From assembly GCF_000003605.2 (NCBI RefSeq), contig NW_003147771.1:36705-100704 (forward strand): a DNA stretch of 64,000 nucleotides, written 5' to 3'. Every line of letters starts with the position of its first letter. Positions within the stretch are counted from its first letter, which is position 1. The DNA comes from Saccoglossus kowalevskii (taxonomy: Eukaryota; Hemichordata; Enteropneusta; Harrimaniidae). The position numbers were made by a program, and so were the translations under genes. Of the stretch, positions 59,121-64,000 are shown in pieces. The notes beneath the pieces are model-generated. The model saw only the letters and a list, made by a program, of their open reading frames with translations, was not told the origin of the DNA and ran no database searches.

Positions 59121-59757
59121 CGTCTACCTGTAGAATCGTCAGCACCTGTCACCCAGTAACCTGTAGATTAAAATAACCAGTTAATGATTAACTTGACTGC
59201 GAGTTGAACTGACATTATAATTATATTTTATTAAATTATATTATACTAAATTAAATTTAAAAAATTCATTAACAATAGATAAAGCTTTGTGTGATGACAA
59301 AATCTTTACTTTTGAAACAAAACGCACATAACCTGTGTGTACATAAACATAGAATAAATGTATTGGCAAGACATGCAAAGATCACGCCAGGTCAACTGTC
59401 AGAAAAGAAATGGCAGACTCATACCATGTGCGGATTCTGTTGTCGCTGGAAATTATACCCAAATGTTAACAATACTTTACTTACAGAATATACATGAATC
59501 TGATTCAGGATCAACTAGATACAATGTACTTAGTAGTGAGTTAATTTAGCAAGGTTTTTGCATATTTTATTTGGAATAAAGGTCGCCAATTGTATGACAT
59601 TAACAAGATTGTTGACACCTAAAATGAATTGATATTAATCAATATTTTAGCATTATTCATATACAACTACACAGTATTTATTGATATAAATTTGGTCCAT
59701 TATTAAAACATCATGTACAAATAATCTTTTATATTGAGATTTTAAATGAACACTTAC

Positions 59758-59870
59758 CGGTCGATTTGTAAAAAAGCAGCGAAAATGTAGCAAAGCCCTA
59801 AGATAAACGCGCAGCAGTACTGAGCATGATAGGGGAAGTTATCCCTAAAACATGCAACTGTTGCTACAGA
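59758..59870 (-). other. Candidate non-coding first exon of the receptor gene
   Basis: On the minus strand a good donor (GACCG then GTAAGTG, boundary at 59758) lies about 630 bp upstream of the acceptor before the start codon. It could end a 5' UTR exon. The transcription start is not visible. Confidence 0.35.
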
Positions 59871-59879
59871 TAACAACCT

Positions 59880-62800
59880 GTAAACAATATTTAGCAGACA
59901 CACCTCCCCCGAAATAACTTATGGGGGACGCAATTTTTTTTTTATTTATATGCAAAATCTTAACACATTCGTTGAAATAAAGGCGTTGTCATAGTAATTC
60001 AAGTGGTTACTGATAATTCAAAGTTCAAATATATTTGCATACACACATGCAAATATAACGTTCAGGTCAAATCAGGTTAATACGGTGAATAAAGAAACCC
60101 ATAGATTTCAAAGTAGGAGTCTACCAGTGTATGAGTGAGGGAGACCATAGGGCGTCGAAGAGGGAACAACACTTGATATTCATTCGTAGAGCAACGAAAT
60201 TGAAAATGCTACATTAGTAATATTATATATAGCGATGTTATTTACTTATGTTTCTTAGTGATATTCAACTGACCGCGTTATGTGTTTACTTAGTACATAG
60301 TCTTCTTACTCGACACTGCAGTATAAGTTTTACTTTGCCTGGTACGGGACTGATACCGCTGAGTTCATACTACTCGTCATACCTATTGCGTTGCTTAGTA
60401 ACCATTAATCAGAAAAAGATGTACTAAATAAGCACGTCGTTAGAGCACAGTTTCCCGCCTAAATCTATTAAGCAAGAAATGTTTTCGTTTTTCCCAAATA
60501 GTCAACTTTTGAATTAAAAAGACAATAGGGAAGGGTAGAATATTTGAAATAATTATTGTTTTTTTAAATACTTCGGGGAAAAAAATCTGAATCATTTACT
60601 TTCAAACGATATTAATAATATAGCCAATTTTAACAATGTCGATTTTGTTTTTATAAGACTATGTTGCTCATCGTTTTGAGTTCTTGTGTTTTTCTTTTTT
60701 ATTAGATAATACCCCCAAAAAACAGAGACCAATTACAATGTTTCAAATCCTAAACCATTCAGAAACTTAACACTATACACTATACGGATCCCTGAAATGT
60801 CCAAATTCAAAACAAAACAAGTCGGATGTAGGAATATTTGAATTCTTATTTATTTAAATACAATACGTATGTTTCGAGAAACGCTCAGACTTGCTACAGA
60901 CCCATGGAAAAAAACGAGTACAAGTAATAATAGAAGTGAACGTATCTGTCATTGGCTCGATTTGCTGTGTAAGCATCATCCACAATTCATTCTATTATTT
61001 GTCCGTTAACACTAAACATTGTGTTGAATAGACTGGGCAATGAGCTATTACACGCAACAATGAACGACATGTGGGGTTCGCCGAGTAAACAAGGATACTA
61101 GTTATACACTTTTTAAGAGTTCGTTGCACCTGGAGTTGTAATAAAACTTTCTATATATAGCATTAGAAGACTATAAACCCTCAAGTGACAATTACGGTTA
61201 TTAAAAACTTCCGAAATATCTATAGCACCCTACTGTGAACGATGTTACCTAGTTCCGAATTGGGGTTTATTTTACACACACACACACCGTTATGCGCCAT
61301 TAAACATTCATATCACATGAAATAGTGTAATAATTTATTTATCTATTTATTTAATTGCATTTCACGTATGGATATGATCAAGTTTTTAATGCAAGCTGGT
61401 CCACGAGCAGCAGCATTAGCTTTACAGTTGTTACATATTATTTTGTCAATTAGGTAGTTGCTATTCTGAATTTAACGTAGTTAACAAACAACATGGCCAT
61501 TCACTGCGTTACTATATATGTTGATATATTATAAATGTATAACTCCAGATTACCTTATAATTAGGGTAGAATGTTACACAAAAGTAAAAAAAAATGCAAA
61601 TTTCTTTACTTTTACATATTTGATGCATTATGTAACAAGGATGACAAAATAAAATAAAAAGAGGTCACCGTATTTACTCAGTTCAAAGAAAATCGATCAA
61701 TAAAATACAGTGAAAGTAGTATGTTTTGTCTGTTTTAGGGCAGTTCGCCACTGTTTCCTATGACAAGGATATATATTTCAATATCCCTAAATTTTGCTGG
61801 ATGACATTAAGTGGACACAGATGTATAGAGTCTTGCATAGTACCTTTCGATGTCTAGGAGTTATTATAAAATTGACAATATTTTTAGTGGATTTTCAACG
61901 AGGAAATCATCGATGGAAGCCGCTGCTAAAATAGCATTTCATGCATAATATTTTACCGTTATTCTCAAATAAACAGATTGACAGTGAACTGAAAATATTC
62001 ACATACTGTGGACTAACACATATAACAAATAATTATAAAAAATAATTGTAGATAGATTTTGACACAAAATATTGTCACTGCTGGTATATGCGCTAAGTCT
62101 GTGCAACAAGTGAAAAACTCGCGCGTAGCATTCTAAATTTAAACTTAGAAGCAGCAAAATAATGAATCATTATTGTTTGTGGATACAGTTCTTTGTGGAA
62201 CTCAGTTAAAATATACTTCAATACTTTTTAAAGTTGCATTCCCAAATATAATAAACGTCACTTCAACATAAAATGCATAAAAGGTTTGGTTCATCACAGT
62301 CTTGCAAAATTTGAAAGCAATTTTAATAAATAATGCTAATTTGCTTGTAATTCTTACATATATAATATTTATCTTCTGACGATGTTTGTGTACAATTAGA
62401 GGCTATTTCACGACAACCCAGTGCTATCGCGTCGTGATCTTAGTATTCAATCGAGTCGCGAAGCAACAAGACAACATAACAAGATCACGATGACAAATTC
62501 GCGAGATCACTGGGTTGTCGAGTAATAACCACTTCACCATGCATGGTTTCATGATCTATATGTGCTATGGGATTTTGTTAGTCCGTTTAGAACTAGATGC
62601 TCCGCAGGTGTGCATAGTGATACCGTACTGTGCACTGAAAAAAAAATTCATGGAACACTGTTGTTGAACCGGACCATGTACTATAATAGTCAATATTTTT
62701 TATCTGATTAAAAGCCTTTTAGCCAGCCATATTTTACAGGCAGGTCACATTGGTATTATTTCTTCTGTGTGTGCTATGAGGGAAATTGTGGGATCAGTTT

Positions 62801-64000
62801 TCTGTACATTATACTTGCTATATTTACATTCTTTAATATATAGTATTCACACTAAATGCACATGCTTTTGATTTATGTTAAAGTTAATCGCCCCATGCAC
62901 AAATGAGTTAGTTCACAATTTTGTGTTGTCACCTGCATGTCGAACGATTTTAATGTTAACAAGGGTGATCGCTTTGTAACATGTAATTATTCGACGTATT
63001 TTATACTGGGCATATTCGACTCTACTAACGAGACGTAATACAATACAATAATACAACCACCAACTTGAATTTAAAGCTGTATTGCCTATATTCTATGTGG
63101 AAGTTTTTTTACATATTAGATAATGTCTGTCATCATATAACAATTGCAAAAGTCCGAATCATCTTGCCAATAGCAAACAAATACCGAATAACTTATAAAT
63201 AAATAATGCATATTTGCTTCTAAATTGCATATCATAAATCCAATTTATCATTATTTCCTGAGCATGATTATGTTTGTATAATATATGTTATATTTGATAT
63301 CATCTTCTTGAAAGCCTTTAGCATTAATGAATTAATATGCGATATGAGAAAAATTATGTCATCAATTAACCAGTTTGCAGAAATATATACCATCCTACTA
63401 AATTGAAGTCGCTACACCTTTTGCAAATACAGTCGTCATCATTCATGCTATCCACAAGTAAATGATTAACCCCAACTGGAAGTAATACAACAACATTGCA
63501 ATGATGAGTAATTCATTAATTTCTGTTTGTACTATACGTCAGCACTCATGCGTGCAATTTGAATTAAACAAAGCCCAGAGAGACAACAGTGACATTGAAT
63601 ATCAGGAACTGTATTTTGACAGGCACAAAAGTAATGTTTGTGATTTTAAATTGTTCATGGTTGTATGACCTCGTGTTCGTGCTCGAGATGACCTCATGAT
63701 ATTACAGCTGCACCTTTACACCCACAAGACATGTTATGTATATTCAGAAAACTGGAAATGTCATCCTTTAAACAAATTTGTTTATTTTTTTTTATCAATA
63801 AAATAGTTCTGATTTTTTGTCACGGAATAAAAACAATTGTGGACATTCATCCAATGTTGTGTTCACTGTAGCTGTTCTAATATTTGCCAAAACGATATGC
63901 ATAGAGAAATGTATTGGTTCCATATTGAGACAGTCCCCATATTTATATGAAGACTTATCCCTCTCTTCATATACTACAAACATATGCAAATAAATTTCAA
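59880..64000. other. Upstream flank of the receptor gene, no gene recognised
   Basis: About 4 kb of AT-rich sequence with no supported exon. It contains a short (CA)n tract near 61275 and the palindromic element at 62413-62521. Regulatory DNA of the receptor could lie here but no specific site can be named. Confidence 0.45.
62413..62521. mobile_element. Short palindromic MITE-like element
   Basis: CGACAACCCAGTGCTATCGC at the left and GCGAGATCACTGGGTTGTCG at the right are inverted repeats; inside, GTCGTGATCTTAGT pairs with AACAAGATCACGAT. The element is 109 bp. I see no certain target duplication. Confidence 0.65.

Noticed and set aside
1-64000. CRISPR arrays, bacterial operons, riboswitches or prophage
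   Set aside because: The window is clearly animal nuclear DNA with spliced genes. The tandem arrays have no spacer structure.

Overview
The window looks like nuclear DNA of a marine invertebrate animal. It is AT-rich, has long introns with GT-AG splice sites, and is crowded with short non-autonomous DNA transposons. The glycosyltransferase family and the neurexin/Caspr-type receptor would fit a hemichordate, lancelet or echinoderm, but the sequence alone does not settle the phylum. Positions 21234-21445 are an assembly gap.

Left part (1 to about 17 kb): a small cluster of GT-B (GT4-like) glycosyltransferase genes, all on the minus strand. Gene A (exons at 5305-5379, 2942-4187, 2623-2703 and probably 1-101, running off the left edge) has lost the EX7E catalytic motif and looks like a pseudo-enzyme. 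Gene B (exons 14896-14914, 14545-14569, 13033-14251; 420 aa) keeps both glutamates and the Gly-Gly loop. A decayed third copy lies near 7.72-8.40 kb. The regions upstream of A (5.9-6.8 kb) and B (15.4-16.6 kb) are also homologous, so the duplication unit was larger than the coding exons. A pair of roughly 680-bp inverted repeats (about 340-1000 and 9870-10550) encloses gene A and the dead copy.

Middle part (17-30.5 kb): no host gene was found. It holds a Crypton-like recombinase remnant, a tRNA-derived SINE, a direct duplication of about 450 bp, a foldback-like element with minisatellite-bearing inverted arms (which contains the assembly gap), a hAT-type MITE with an intact 8-bp target duplication, several TTAA-flanked MITEs and a fragment of a DDE_Tnp_4 transposase.

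Right part (30.6-59.8 kb): one large minus-strand gene reconstructed here from 36 coding exons whose splice phases all agree (6213 coding bases, 2070 aa). It encodes a type I membrane protein: signal peptide, LamG, EGF, LamG, LamG, EGF, fibrinogen-like, LamG, EGF, LamG, EGF, LamG, transmembrane helix, and an acidic cytoplasmic tail of about 480 residues with a Pro-Glu repeat. The order combines a Caspr/CNTNAP core (without the discoidin domain) with extra outer modules as in neurexins and axotactin. Its introns carry several MITE families and a minisatellite. From about 59.9 to 64 kb I see no gene.
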